Both the position numbers and the translations under genes were made by a program. A DNA stretch of 64,000 nucleotides from positions 1 to 64,000 of the forward strand of contig NZ_JAFFJT010000014.1 of the NCBI RefSeq assembly GCF_016924665.1. Reading direction: 5' to 3'. Positions 1 through 8,172 of this stretch are shown in pieces. The notes beneath the pieces were generated by a model. It saw only the letters and a program-made list of their open reading frames with translations, ran no database searches and was not told where the DNA came from. This DNA comes from Nocardioides sp. SYSU D00038. GTDB lineage: Bacteria > Actinomycetota > Actinomycetes > Propionibacteriales > Nocardioidaceae. How positions within the stretch are numbered: position 1 is the first letter of the stretch; the number at the start of each line of letters is the position of its first letter.

Positions 1-573
1 GCCCCCCGCGCCGCGGCCGGGGGGGCCGCCGCCCCGGCGGTGGGGGTGCTCGTGGTGGTCGGCGGGGACCCTGCCCCCGCCGACCGGGCCGAGCCGCCGC
101 CCCGCCACTCGCTCGACACCCCCCGTACCGCCGGCGGCTGGACCCTCGACCGCACGCCGGCCGGCCGGGCGCGCGCGGCCGAGCAGGTGGCGGCCGTGGG
201 CGACATCGGCGCGTTGGTGGTCTTCGCCGAGTACGCGCGGGCCGCGGGCGGGGCGCTGGCCTTCCTCGGCCTGGTGCCCGACCCAGACAGCGAGCTCGGC
301 CGCGAGCTGGCCCGGCCGCGCACCGCGCTCGCGGGGTACCTCGCCAGCGCCGGCGTACCTCGACCGACCTTCGCCGACGCCGGCGCCCTCGGCGGGGCGC
401 TGGCCTGCGCGGCCGTGACCGCCCCGCGGGTCACCGACCAGCTCACGTCGTGCGGCTGGGCGGACGCCACCACGCTCGGCGTCGTGACCTACGCGATCGA
501 GGGGCTCAGCCTCCCGGCCGCGGCCGAGCTCACGCGCGACTTCCGCCAGCACGTCACCGTCGACGCACCGTGA
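1..573 (+). CDS. Hypothetical protein, 5' end outside the window
   Basis: The reading frame is open from the first base and ends with TGA at 571-573, so the visible part is about 190 C-terminal residues of a protein that starts upstream. A GTG at position 40 lies inside the frame, but alanine- and glycine-rich coding sequence continues before it, so I treat the gene as truncated by the window edge. The first visible stretch (VGVLVVVGG) is hydrophobic and could be the end of a membrane segment. The rest is soluble and has no motif I recognise. It converges on the lipoprotein gene that ends at 625. Function unknown. Confidence 0.55.
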   Translation, partial: APRAAAGGAAAPAVGVLVVVGGDPAPADRAEPPPRHSLDTPRTAGGWTLDRTPAGRARAAEQVAAVGDIGALVVFAEYARAAGGALAFLGLVPDPDSELGRELARPRTALAGYLASAGVPRPTFADAGALGGALACAAVTAPRVTDQLTSCGWADATTLGVVTYAIEGLSLPAAAELTRDFRQHVTVDAP

Positions 574-576
574 CGT

Positions 577-594
577 CAGCCCGGTGACGGGCTG
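577..594. terminator. Weak inverted repeat between convergent genes
   Basis: CAGCCCG, a GTGA loop, then CGGGCTG form a 7-bp stem just after the stop of the first gene. There is no T-run. It may act as a bidirectional terminator, but the stem is short. Confidence 0.3.
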
Positions 595-624
595 CTCGAC
601 GAGGTCCTGCCGCTACCACGAGCG

Positions 625-1224
625 TCAGCCGACCGCCTTCTCGGCCAGCTCGCGCAGCCCCTGGATCGCCTCGGGGCTGGTGCCGAGCACGGTGGAGAAC
701 TCGTAGGAGGTGTCGCCGTCGAGCACGTAGATGGTCGACGTGCTGAGGTAGGAGTCGTCGCCGAGGTCCAGCTCCTCGATGTCCTGCATGAGCTCCTTGG
801 TGTCCTCGTAGAGGGACTTCACGGTGACACCGGCGTCCTCGAAGCCCTCGGAGAGGTGCCCCTCGCGGTAGACGACGGCCGAGAACTGCTTGACCGGCGG
901 CGGGTCGGAGTTGCCCCAGATGCATTGGTCGCCCCCGGTCTGCTCCAGGTGGGTGGCCTCACCGTCGTCCCACGGACCGCCGAAGACGGCCTCGATGTCG
1001 GCGGTCGCCAGCAGTCCGCAGACGTCGAACGGGCCGTCATCACCCGAGTCGTCGCCCGAGTCGTCGCCCGAGTCGCCGCCGCCGTCGCCGGAGTCGCCGG
1101 AGTCGCCCGCGGCGCTGGAGCCGTCGCCCCCGCCGCCGTCGTCGCCGGAGTCGCCGCCGCAGCCGGTCAGCAGCAGGACGGTGGCGAGGAGCAGGGCGAG
1201 GAGCTTCCCGAGGAAGGTCGTCAT
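625..1224 (-). CDS. DUF3558-like secreted lipoprotein
   Basis: This 199-residue protein is exported and lipid-anchored. It opens with MTTFLGKLLALLLATV, followed by a lipobox (LLTGC) whose Cys is the predicted lipidation site. About 45 residues of Gly/Ser/Asp-rich linker (GDSGDDSGDD repeats) follow, a typical flexible tether. The C-terminal domain contains a Cys-Gly-Leu-Leu segment and a Cys-Ile-Trp segment, the paired-cysteine pattern I associate with actinobacterial DUF3558 lipoproteins. The ATG is fixed by the lipoprotein signal and by a TAGGGT box 7 nt upstream. Ligand and function are unknown. Family assignment is by pattern only. Confidence 0.7.
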   Translation of the reverse strand: MTTFLGKLLALLLATVLLLTGCGGDSGDDGGGGDGSSAAGDSGDSGDGGGDSGDDSGDDSGDDGPFDVCGLLATADIEAVFGGPWDDGEATHLEQTGGDQCIWGNSDPPPVKQFSAVVYREGHLSEGFEDAGVTVKSLYEDTKELMQDIEELDLGDDSYLSTSTIYVLDGDTSYEFSTVLGTSPEAIQGLRELAEKAVG

Positions 1225-1231
1225 GCTCGCG

Positions 1232-1237
1232 ACCCTA
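1232..1237 (-). promoter_or_regulatory. Leaderless-type -10 box (TAGGGT)
   Basis: TAGGGT on the minus strand lies 7 nt before the ATG at 1224, so transcription would start at or next to the start codon of the lipoprotein gene. Confidence 0.5.
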
Positions 1238-1313
1238 GGGAGCGCCCGGAACTCCGGCAATGGCCCGTTCGGGGCATCCCCGCCGTGCTCAGGCAAAGAA
1301 ACCCGGGGTGAGG

Positions 1314-4103
1314 TCAGGCGGTCGGGTCGTCGCCGGCGTCGCTGGGGGCGACGAAGTCGGGGTCGGCCGCGGGGACGTCGGTGGTCACGCCGGCACCGGC
1401 CTGCGCCTGGCTCGACCAGGTCTCGAGCTCGCTCATCACCGCGGCGTGCTTGTCGACGCAGATGACCACGAGGTCGCCGGGGTGGGAGCGCGTCATCGCC
1501 CGGCGGACCGCCGCGATCTCGTCGTGCACCTCCTCGACCTGCTTGCACCGGGCGCCGTCGGCCATCGCCTGCCGGACCCCCTCGGTGACCAGACCGGCCA
1601 CCTCGCCGGGCTCGCGGCCGCGCGGGTTCGCGTCCTCGCGGACGATCACGACGTCGAAGTGGCGGGCGGCGATCGCACCCAGCTCGCGCATGTCCTCGTC
1701 GCGACGGTCGCCGGCGGTCGCGACGATGCCGATCCGCGACGGCCGGGCGAGCTCGTGGCTCGACTCCAGCGAGTCGCCGACCCGGTCGACGAAGTCGCCC
1801 AGCATCTTCATCCCGGGGGCGTTGTGGCAGTAGTCGACGATCACGTTGACGCCGTTGACCTCGACCTCGTTGAGGCGGCCGGGGGAGAGGTAGTAGTTGG
1901 TCGAGAACGACCGCAGGCCCTGGCGGATGTCGTGCAGCGGCGCACCGGCCGCGAACGCCGCGGCGGCGGCTGCGAGCGCGTTCTGCACGTTCATCCGGGC
2001 CCGGCCGCCGAAGGTCGACGGCAGGAGGTGGGTCCAGGCCAGCTGCATCTCGCGGGGCCCGTGCTTGACCACGATCATCTCGCCGCGCTCGGATGGGTTG
2101 AGCACCAGCGCCTTGCCGCCGCGACGGCAGTGTGCGTCGATCATGTCCCGGATCTCCGAGCCGGGCTCCTCCATCGAGAACCACACCACCTGGCCCGAGC
2201 AGCGGCGGCGCATCTCGCGCACCAACGGGTCGTCGGCGTTGAGCACGGCGTGGCCGTCGCGCGGCACCGCCTCGACCAGCACCGCCTTGACGTCGGCAAG
2301 CTGCTCCACGGTGTCGATGCCGCGCAGGCCGAGGTGGTCGGGCTGGACGTTGAGCACGACGGCGACGTCGTTGCGCTCGTAGCCCAGACCCTCGCGCAGG
2401 ATGCCGCCCCGGGCCACCTCGAAGACGGCGAAGTCGACGCGCGGGTTCTGCAGCACCATCCGGGCCGAGCGCGGACCCGACGCGTCGGCCCGGATCACCA
2501 GCCGCTCGTCGATGACCACGCCGTCGGTGGAGGTCATCCCGACCTTGCGGCCCATGCCCTTGAAGATGTGGCTGATCATCCGCGAGGTGGTGGTCTTGCC
2601 GTTGGTTCCGGTCACCGCCACGATCGGGATCCGCGACGTGGCTCCGGGCGGGAACAGCATGTCGACCACCGGCTTGGCGATGAACTGCGGCTCGCCGATG
2701 GTCGGGTGGGTGTGCATCCGGAACCCCGGCGCGGCGTTGACCTCGCAGATCGCGCCGCCGGTCTCGCGCACCGGCTCGGTGATGTCGGGGCAGATGAAGT
2801 CGATGCCGGCGATGTCGAGGCCTACCATCCGGGCGGCCTCCTCGGCGATCTCGACGTTCTCGGGGTGCGCCTCGAAGGTGCGGTCGATCGAGATGCCGCC
2901 GGTGCTCATGTTGCCGGTGAGTGCGAGCCGCACCACCTGGCCCTCGGGCGGCACGTCGGTCATCTCGAACCCCTGGGCCCGCACCCGCTCGACCGCGGCG
3001 TCGTCGACCTTGATCCGGGTGAGCACCTTCTCGTGCCCGACGCCGCGGCGCGGGTCGGCGTTGGCGGTGTCGACCAGCTGCTCGACCGTCGAGATGCCGT
3101 CGCCGGTCACGCTGGCGGGCACCCGCTCGGCGATCGCGGCGACCCGGCCGTCGATGATCAGGCAGCGGTAGTCCTTGCCCGTGATCTGCGACTCGACCAC
3201 GATGACGCCGCGGCGCGACTGCTCCTGGGCGACCGCGAACGCCGCCCGCACGTCGTCGGCCGACCCGAGGTCGAGGCAGACCCCACGGCCGTGGTTGCCG
3301 TCGAGCGGCTTGACCACCACGGGGTAGCCGATCCGCTCGGCCGCGCGGACGGCGGCGTCCTCGGTGCGCACGGTCTCCTGCTTGGGCACCGGCAGGCCGG
3401 CGGCGCTGAGCAGGCGGGTGGTGAGGTCCTTGTCGGAGGCGATGTCGACCGCGATCGCCGAGGTGGCCGACGTCATGGTGGCGCGGATCCGCTTGGCGTG
3501 GACGCCCTGCCCCAGCTGCACCAGCGAGTGCTGGTTGAGCCGCAGCCAGGGGATGTCGCGCGAGACGGCCTCGTCGAGGATGGCCTGGGTGGAGGGGCCG
3601 AACGCCGTGCGCTCGGCGCGCAGGATGAACGACTCCAGCTCGTCGTCCCAGTCCAGCTCGGGGTCGGCCTGCACCAGGTGGTTGACCAGGCGCACGGCGA
3701 GCCGCGCGGCCGCGAGCCCGACCTGTTCGTCCTGGTAGCCGAACACCACGTTGTAGACGCCCTCGCGGCCCTTGACCTGGCGGGTCTTGCCGCGCCGGAT
3801 GTCGTGACCCACGACCTGCTGGAGCGCAAGGGCCGTGTGCTCGGCGACGTGCCCGAGCCAGGTGCCCTCGTGCAGCCGCTCCACGAATCCGCCGCGCCGG
3901 CCGCGCGAGCAGGAGTGGTCACGCAGCCCCGGCAGCATCTCCAGCAGGTTCTCGGTGAACCCGGGCAGCGTGTCGGTGGGGAACCGCTCCAGCGCGCCGA
4001 GGTCGACGACGAGGTGGATCGCCTTGTCGTAGGACCAGACGTTGGCCCCGCGGTAGACGCGGGTCTCGAGGATGGTCAGGTCGGGGGTGGGACGCTCGGT
4101 CAC
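1314..4103 (-). CDS. cphA: Cyanophycin synthetase CphA
   Basis: CphA is a cytoplasmic ATP-dependent ligase that builds cyanophycin, a poly-Asp backbone with Arg side chains, by adding Asp and Arg alternately. At 929 residues it is of normal size. It has an N-terminal family-specific domain (1-160), an ATP-grasp domain (about 200-480), and a C-terminal Mur-ligase-like domain. That domain begins with the P-loop GTNGKTTTSR near residue 500, and its late segment VIVDYCHNAPGM resembles the Mur ligase C-terminal domain. The start is GTG at 4103, which overlaps the cphB stop by four bases (GTGA), so the two are probably translationally coupled. The polymer would serve as a nitrogen and carbon reserve. 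Assignment is secure from both catalytic modules and the neighbouring cyanophycinase. Confidence 0.95.
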   Translation of the reverse strand: MTERPTPDLTILETRVYRGANVWSYDKAIHLVVDLGALERFPTDTLPGFTENLLEMLPGLRDHSCSRGRRGGFVERLHEGTWLGHVAEHTALALQQVVGHDIRRGKTRQVKGREGVYNVVFGYQDEQVGLAAARLAVRLVNHLVQADPELDWDDELESFILRAERTAFGPSTQAILDEAVSRDIPWLRLNQHSLVQLGQGVHAKRIRATMTSATSAIAVDIASDKDLTTRLLSAAGLPVPKQETVRTEDAAVRAAERIGYPVVVKPLDGNHGRGVCLDLGSADDVRAAFAVAQEQSRRGVIVVESQITGKDYRCLIIDGRVAAIAERVPASVTGDGISTVEQLVDTANADPRRGVGHEKVLTRIKVDDAAVERVRAQGFEMTDVPPEGQVVRLALTGNMSTGGISIDRTFEAHPENVEIAEEAARMVGLDIAGIDFICPDITEPVRETGGAICEVNAAPGFRMHTHPTIGEPQFIAKPVVDMLFPPGATSRIPIVAVTGTNGKTTTSRMISHIFKGMGRKVGMTSTDGVVIDERLVIRADASGPRSARMVLQNPRVDFAVFEVARGGILREGLGYERNDVAVVLNVQPDHLGLRGIDTVEQLADVKAVLVEAVPRDGHAVLNADDPLVREMRRRCSGQVVWFSMEEPGSEIRDMIDAHCRRGGKALVLNPSERGEMIVVKHGPREMQLAWTHLLPSTFGGRARMNVQNALAAAAAAFAAGAPLHDIRQGLRSFSTNYYLSPGRLNEVEVNGVNVIVDYCHNAPGMKMLGDFVDRVGDSLESSHELARPSRIGIVATAGDRRDEDMRELGAIAARHFDVVIVREDANPRGREPGEVAGLVTEGVRQAMADGARCKQVEEVHDEIAAVRRAMTRSHPGDLVVICVDKHAAVMSELETWSSQAQAGAGVTTDVPAADPDFVAPSDAGDDPTA

Positions 4104-5158
4104 GCGGGATCTCCGTCCGAGGTGCGGGAGGGGTCGCGGGGCGTGTCGGTGGACCGGTCCACCGACTGGTTCGGGGGCTCCGCCGCCCGGCCGGGACCGG
4201 AAGGCCGCGACCGGGTGCGACGGGCCAGGCGCCGGCGCAGCACCGAGGGGGAGGCGTCGGCAGCCGCGATGTCGCGCGCCAGCTGGCGCAGGTCGCGGCC
4301 GGCCTCGGCCATCTCGGCGGCCTCGTCGGGGTCGGGGGTGGCGGCCTGCGGCACCAGGGTGCGGGTGGTGAGGTCGAACTCCGCGCCGTCGGGCAGCACG
4401 TGCAGCACGACGCCGCTGACCAGCAGGGCCGCCGAGCGGCGGGCCTCGTAGGAGTTCGTGACCAGGCGGGCGGGGTCGACGATCGTGACCGCCCCCTTGC
4501 CGATCACCCGGAGCAGCTCGTGGGTCTCGCCGTCGACGTCGGCGCGGGTCACGACCGCGGCGGTGTCCTCGTCGACCCCGATCCCGAGCAGCTGCGGCGA
4601 CTGGCTGACGATCATCAGCAGCCGCCCGTAGCGGTTGCGCTGGTCGAAGTGCTGGTCGATGACGGTGGCGGAGATCAGCCCGAGCCCGGCGGCGACCTGG
4701 GTCATCCGCTGCTTGGGGGTCGCGCCGCCGACACCGAACGCCACCATGTGGCTGGACTGGATGCTGGCCCCGGCCGAGGTGCCGCCGACCACCGCGCCGC
4801 GGTGGTGGGCCGCCACGATCGCGTCGCCCACGGGGGTGCCGCCCAGGATGGCGCTGAGCTTGAGCTGGTTGCCGCCGGTCATGAAGACGCCGGTCGCCTG
4901 CTCGAGCCGCTCGACCAGGGCGGGGTCGTGGGCGCCGTCGCGGTCCTCGGGCCGCACCGACAGGACCTCGGCGGCGCCCTCGGCGCGGAACACGGCGTCG
5001 TAGACCTCCACCACCTCGTCGCCGAGGCTGGAGGCGGTCGGGACTACCGCGATCCGGGCCTCCGGGCCCCCGCTGGCAGCGACGAACTCCTTGAGGATCC
5101 GGCGCTTGCGCAGCTTGTCCTCGGCGCCGCCGATGACGAAGAGGGGTCCGCGGGGCAT
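4100..5158 (-). CDS. cphB: Cyanophycinase CphB (peptidase S51)
   Basis: Cyanophycinase is a serine exopeptidase that releases beta-Asp-Arg dipeptides from cyanophycin. The 352-residue product begins MPRGPLFVIGGAEDK, the usual N-terminus of the family. It carries the nucleophile motif GGTSAGAS with the serine near residue 128. About 60 residues after the S51 domain are charged and Pro/Arg-rich, probably disordered, and longer than in many homologues. I chose the ATG at 5158 because a TAGGGT -10 box ends 7 nt before it. The alternative GTG at 5167 would fall inside that box. It is the first gene of a cphB-cphA operon, the reverse of the order most often drawn for cyanobacteria. Confidence 0.92.
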   Translation of the reverse strand: MPRGPLFVIGGAEDKLRKRRILKEFVAASGGPEARIAVVPTASSLGDEVVEVYDAVFRAEGAAEVLSVRPEDRDGAHDPALVERLEQATGVFMTGGNQLKLSAILGGTPVGDAIVAAHHRGAVVGGTSAGASIQSSHMVAFGVGGATPKQRMTQVAAGLGLISATVIDQHFDQRNRYGRLLMIVSQSPQLLGIGVDEDTAAVVTRADVDGETHELLRVIGKGAVTIVDPARLVTNSYEARRSAALLVSGVVLHVLPDGAEFDLTTRTLVPQAATPDPDEAAEMAEAGRDLRQLARDIAAADASPSVLRRRLARRTRSRPSGPGRAAEPPNQSVDRSTDTPRDPSRTSDGDPA

Positions 5159-5165
5159 GCCCGCC

Positions 5166-5171
5166 ACCCTA
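5166..5171 (-). promoter_or_regulatory. Leaderless-type -10 box for cphBA (TAGGGT)
   Basis: TAGGGT on the minus strand is 7 nt before the cphB ATG at 5158. It also excludes the GTG at 5167 as the start. Confidence 0.5.
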
Positions 5172-5232
5172 GTGGGGCGGGTCCTCCGACCGGGCTGTGG
5201 CGGGGTCGGGTGGAGCCTGCCACGCTGGGTGC

Positions 5233-5745
5233 GTGAAGACGATCGTCGTGATGCGCCACGCCAGCGCCGAGCAGTCGGCTCCCACGGACTTCGAGCGACG
5301 ACTCACCGACCGCGGCCTGGCCGACGCCGAGGAGGCGGGTCGATGGCTGGCCGCGCGGGGGCTGGCGCCCGACGCCGCGCTGGTGTCGGCGGCCGCACGG
5401 ACCCTCCAGACCTGGGAGTCGGTGGCCGAGGGCGCGGGCTGGGACCTGGAGGCGCAGCCGGACGAGGCGCTCTACGACGCCGGGCCGGAGTCGGCCCTCG
5501 ACCTGGTGCGGCTCACTCCCGAGGAGGTCGGGACCCTGGTCGTCGTCGGGCACAACCCCACCGTCGGCCACCTCGCGCAGCTCCTCGACGACGGCCAGGG
5601 CGACGAGGACGCCGGCAACGAGATGGCGCTCGGCTTCCCGACCGCCGCCCTCACGGTGCTGGAGCACGACGGCCGCTGGGCCGACCTGGAGGAGGCCTCG
5701 GCCCGGGTGGTGGCGTTCCACGTCGGCCGCGGCCCGGAGGCCTGA
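5233..5745 (+). CDS. SixA-type histidine phosphatase
   Basis: This 170-residue, single-domain member of the histidine phosphatase superfamily starts MKTIVVMRHASAEQ. It thus has the RHA variant of the RHG catalytic motif, in which the His is phosphorylated during turnover. The second catalytic histidine is in VVGHNPTVGHLA near the middle of the protein. The short length and RHASAE motif match SixA-like phosphohistidine phosphatases rather than phosphoglycerate mutases. GTG at 5233 puts the motif close to the N-terminus, as usual for the family; upstream in-frame sequence is not conserved-looking. It runs divergently from cphB and converges on serB, with only 7 bases between stops. The substrate is not predictable. 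Confidence 0.8.
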   Translation: MKTIVVMRHASAEQSAPTDFERRLTDRGLADAEEAGRWLAARGLAPDAALVSAAARTLQTWESVAEGAGWDLEAQPDEALYDAGPESALDLVRLTPEEVGTLVVVGHNPTVGHLAQLLDDGQGDEDAGNEMALGFPTAALTVLEHDGRWADLEEASARVVAFHVGRGPEA

Positions 5746-5752
5746 GCCCGGC

Positions 5753-6976
5753 TCAGACCGGGGGCGAGGGCGTCACGATGCCCACCTCGGCGTCGGCGGC
5801 GACGATCTCCTCGCGGGAGATGCCGAGCAGGTAGAGGATCGCGTCGAGGTAGGGGACGTTGACGGAGGTGTCGGCGGCCTGGCGCACGACCGGCCGGGCG
5901 TTGTAGGCGATGCCGAGGCCGGCGGCGTCGAGCATGTCGAGGTCGTTGGCGCCGTCGCCGATCGCGATCGTCGCCGCCTCCGGGAGTCCCAGCTCGGCGG
6001 CGAACTCGCGCAGCGCGCGCGCCTTGCCGGCGCGGTCGACGACGTCGCCGACCAGCTCGCCGGTCAGCACGCCGTCGACGACCGCGAGCTGGTTGGCGCG
6101 GGCGTAGTGGATGCCGAGGTCGGCGGCGAGCCGGTCGGTGATCTGGCTGAAGCCCCCGGAGACCAGGGCGAAGCGGTAGCCGAGCCGGCGCAGGGTGCGC
6201 ACGAGGGTCCGCGCACCGGGGTTGAGCACGATGGCGTCGTAGACCTGGTCGAGCGCGGCCTCCGGCACGCCGGCCAGCAGCTTGACCCGGGCCCGCAGCG
6301 ACTCCTCGAAGTCGAGCTCGCCGCGCATGGCGGCCTCGGTGACTGCGGCGACCTCGTCCTCGAAGCCGGCGTGGGCGGCGAGCATCTCGATGACCTCGCC
6401 CTGGATCAGGGTGGAGTCGACGTCCATCACGATCAGCCGCATCCCGCGGCGGAGCAGGTTGGCTGGCTGGACGGCGATGTCGACGCCCTGGGCCGCGGCC
6501 TCCAGGGCCAGCACCCGACGCAGGGCGTCGGGGTCGGCGCCCGAGACGTGCAGGTCGATGGCGGTGACGGGGTAGCGCGCCATCCGCTCGATCCGGTCGA
6601 TGTTGGCGCCGCTGTCGGCGATCCGCCCCGCCACCGCGGCCATCGCGGCGGCGCTCAGGGGGGTGCCGATCAGGGTGACGTGGGAGCGTCCCGACCGGCG
6701 GGCCTGGTTGTCGCCCGACCCGCGCTCCACCTCGACGGCCATGTCGAGCTCCGCGGCGGTGCGCTCGACCGCCTCGCGCAGCCGGCGCCAGTCGCGCGGG
6801 ACCGTCACGAGCAGGCCGAGGATCAGCCTGCCCCGGAGCACGATCTGCTCGACGTCGACCACCTCCACCCCGGCCCGGCCCAGCGTGGCGAACAGCGTGG
6901 AGGTCACCCCGGGCCGGTCCTTGCCGGTGAGGGTGATCAGCAGGGTCTCGGGGCGGGAGCCGTCACGGTCGGTCAT
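5753..6976 (-). CDS. serB: Phosphoserine phosphatase SerB with N-terminal ACT domains
   Basis: SerB performs the last step of L-serine synthesis, hydrolysing phosphoserine with Mg2+. The 407-residue protein has two regulatory ACT-like regions in its first 170 residues (starting LLITLTGKDRPGVTSTL). The HAD phosphatase domain follows, with the nucleophile motif DVDSTLIQGE near residue 185, the motif-II Ser in FALVSGGF, and the late GDGANDLDML motif that binds Mg2+. The two-ACT form is typical of mycobacteria and relatives, where ACT domains sense serine. It starts with ATG at 6976. It is monocistronic, since both neighbours point the other way. Confidence 0.95.
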   Translation of the reverse strand: MTDRDGSRPETLLITLTGKDRPGVTSTLFATLGRAGVEVVDVEQIVLRGRLILGLLVTVPRDWRRLREAVERTAAELDMAVEVERGSGDNQARRSGRSHVTLIGTPLSAAAMAAVAGRIADSGANIDRIERMARYPVTAIDLHVSGADPDALRRVLALEAAAQGVDIAVQPANLLRRGMRLIVMDVDSTLIQGEVIEMLAAHAGFEDEVAAVTEAAMRGELDFEESLRARVKLLAGVPEAALDQVYDAIVLNPGARTLVRTLRRLGYRFALVSGGFSQITDRLAADLGIHYARANQLAVVDGVLTGELVGDVVDRAGKARALREFAAELGLPEAATIAIGDGANDLDMLDAAGLGIAYNARPVVRQAADTSVNVPYLDAILYLLGISREEIVAADAEVGIVTPSPPV

Positions 6977-6985
6977 GTCGGCACG

Positions 6986-6991
6986 AGGCTA
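6986..6991 (-). promoter_or_regulatory. -10 box upstream of serB (TAGCCT)
   Basis: TAGCCT on the minus strand ends 9 nt before the serB ATG, predicting a leader of only a few nucleotides. Confidence 0.4.
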
Positions 6992-7085
6992 GGGCATGGC
7001 CCGTCCCGGGCCAGGTGTCTGGGCCACCCGCCAGGAGTTCCGGCGTTCCGCTGCGCGGGTGCGCGGGCGCGCGCACCATCGACGG

Positions 7086-7295
7086 GTGACCACCCTCCCC
7101 GCAACGCCGACGGCCTCGTGCCGCGAGTGCGGCTCGACCCGGGTCGACGACGTCGCCGTCGACAGCTGGGCCTGGGCCAACCTCGAGGGGGCCACGGGGT
7201 CCGACGAGGGCCACGAGCCGGCCTGGCCGCACCTCGCCACCACCGCACGGCACTGTCGCTCGTGCCACGCGGAGTGGGCCCCGGTCGACGTCTGA
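7086..7295 (+). CDS. Small zinc-ribbon-like protein
   Basis: This 69-residue protein has two Cys pairs: CRECG near the start and CRSCH near the end, spaced about 45 residues apart. The CxxC...CxxC arrangement suggests a single zinc ribbon. The middle is acidic and Trp-rich (DSWAWANLEG). GTG at 7086 gives a compact protein beginning MTTLPATPTASCREC. Farther-upstream in-frame starts would add an Arg-rich stretch that looks non-coding. No family is recognised. A DNA, RNA or protein adaptor role is only a guess from the fold type. Confidence 0.5.
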   Translation: MTTLPATPTASCRECGSTRVDDVAVDSWAWANLEGATGSDEGHEPAWPHLATTARHCRSCHAEWAPVDV

Positions 7296-7315
7296 GCGCC
7301 TGGTCCGTGCGGCGG

Positions 7316-8080
7316 TCAGTCCGGGGGCCACGCCTCGGGCGACGACGCCGCGACCATGGCGTGCCGGCCGGCGCGGGCCAGCGGCTCCAACGCGGCGCGC
7401 CGGGCCTGGATCTCGTGCAGGCTCACGGCTCCGCCGTCGTCCTCGAGCGCCAGGTCCACCACCTGCAGCGCCTGCACCGCCCGGGACAGCAGGTCGACGC
7501 TGCGCTGGGGAACGCCGTCGGGAGCGAGGAAGCTCCGTCGGTGCCGGAGGTTCATCAGCTGGTCGGCGACCTCGGGGCGCCAGCGGGCGACGTCGAGGGA
7601 GGCCAGCTCGTCGGCGGCCGCGAGCAGAGCGGCGCGCAGGCCCCGGTCGGCCTCCCCGAGGTCGGGCAGCTGGCGCGGTGCCGCGGGCAGGGCGTGCCAG
7701 GTGACCACCGCGCCGACCCGCACCGGCACCAGCCCCACGCCGGCGCCCGACGCCACCACCGCTTGGCCGGCATCGACGGCCTCGCTGTTGAACGCCGGTG
7801 GGCCGCCCAGGCCCACCAGGTCACCCTCGACGGGGTACGCCGCGCCGAACGACGTCGCGCCCTCCACCCGCAGTCGGGCCAGCCCGGCCATCAGGGTCAC
7901 GGCGGCGTCGTCGCCGCCGAGGCCCAGCGCCGCCAGGCCGGCGACCGTGTGGGTCGCCTCCTCGCCGATCACCGCGTCGAGCAGGTCGTCGGGGGCCGCC
8001 CAACCGCGCAGCCAGGCGGTGCCCCACCAGGCGAGGCGGGTCGCCCAGGGCGCGGCGGTGGCGGGGGAGTCGGGGCTCAC
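7316..8080 (-). CDS. Conserved-looking hypothetical protein
   Basis: About 254 residues from a GTG at 8080 (product begins VSPDSPATAAPW). The composition is soluble and Ala/Leu-rich, with two Trp-containing segments near the N-terminus (LAWWGTAWLRGW) and alternating helical and Gly-rich stretches. There is no signal peptide, clear membrane span or catalytic motif that I recognise. It converges on the small zinc-ribbon gene and diverges from the ABC ATPase at 8173. Codon use (GC-rich third positions) matches its neighbours, which supports it as a real gene. Function unknown. Confidence 0.6.
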   Translation of the reverse strand: MSPDSPATAAPWATRLAWWGTAWLRGWAAPDDLLDAVIGEEATHTVAGLAALGLGGDDAAVTLMAGLARLRVEGATSFGAAYPVEGDLVGLGGPPAFNSEAVDAGQAVVASGAGVGLVPVRVGAVVTWHALPAAPRQLPDLGEADRGLRAALLAAADELASLDVARWRPEVADQLMNLRHRRSFLAPDGVPQRSVDLLSRAVQALQVVDLALEDDGGAVSLHEIQARRAALEPLARAGRHAMVAASSPEAWPPD

Positions 8081-8160
8081 GGCGCGCGACGATACGCGCC
8101 GCCCCGCGGTCCGCCGACGGCCGCTCCGGGCCACGCCGCCGCGGTGCGGCGGGAGGTCGA

Positions 8161-8166
8161 TAGGGT
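8161..8166 (+). promoter_or_regulatory. Leaderless-type -10 box (TAGGGT)
   Basis: TAGGGT lies 6 nt before the ATG of the ABC ATPase gene at 8173. Confidence 0.5.
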
Positions 8167-8172
8167 CGGACC

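Noticed and set aside
1260..4451. A 1063-residue plus-strand reading frame opposite cphA and cphB
   Set aside because: It is an antisense shadow in GC-rich DNA. Its product is His/Val/Asp-rich without domains, while the minus strand encodes complete enzymes. The same applies to the long frames opposite metH and galK/BCCT.
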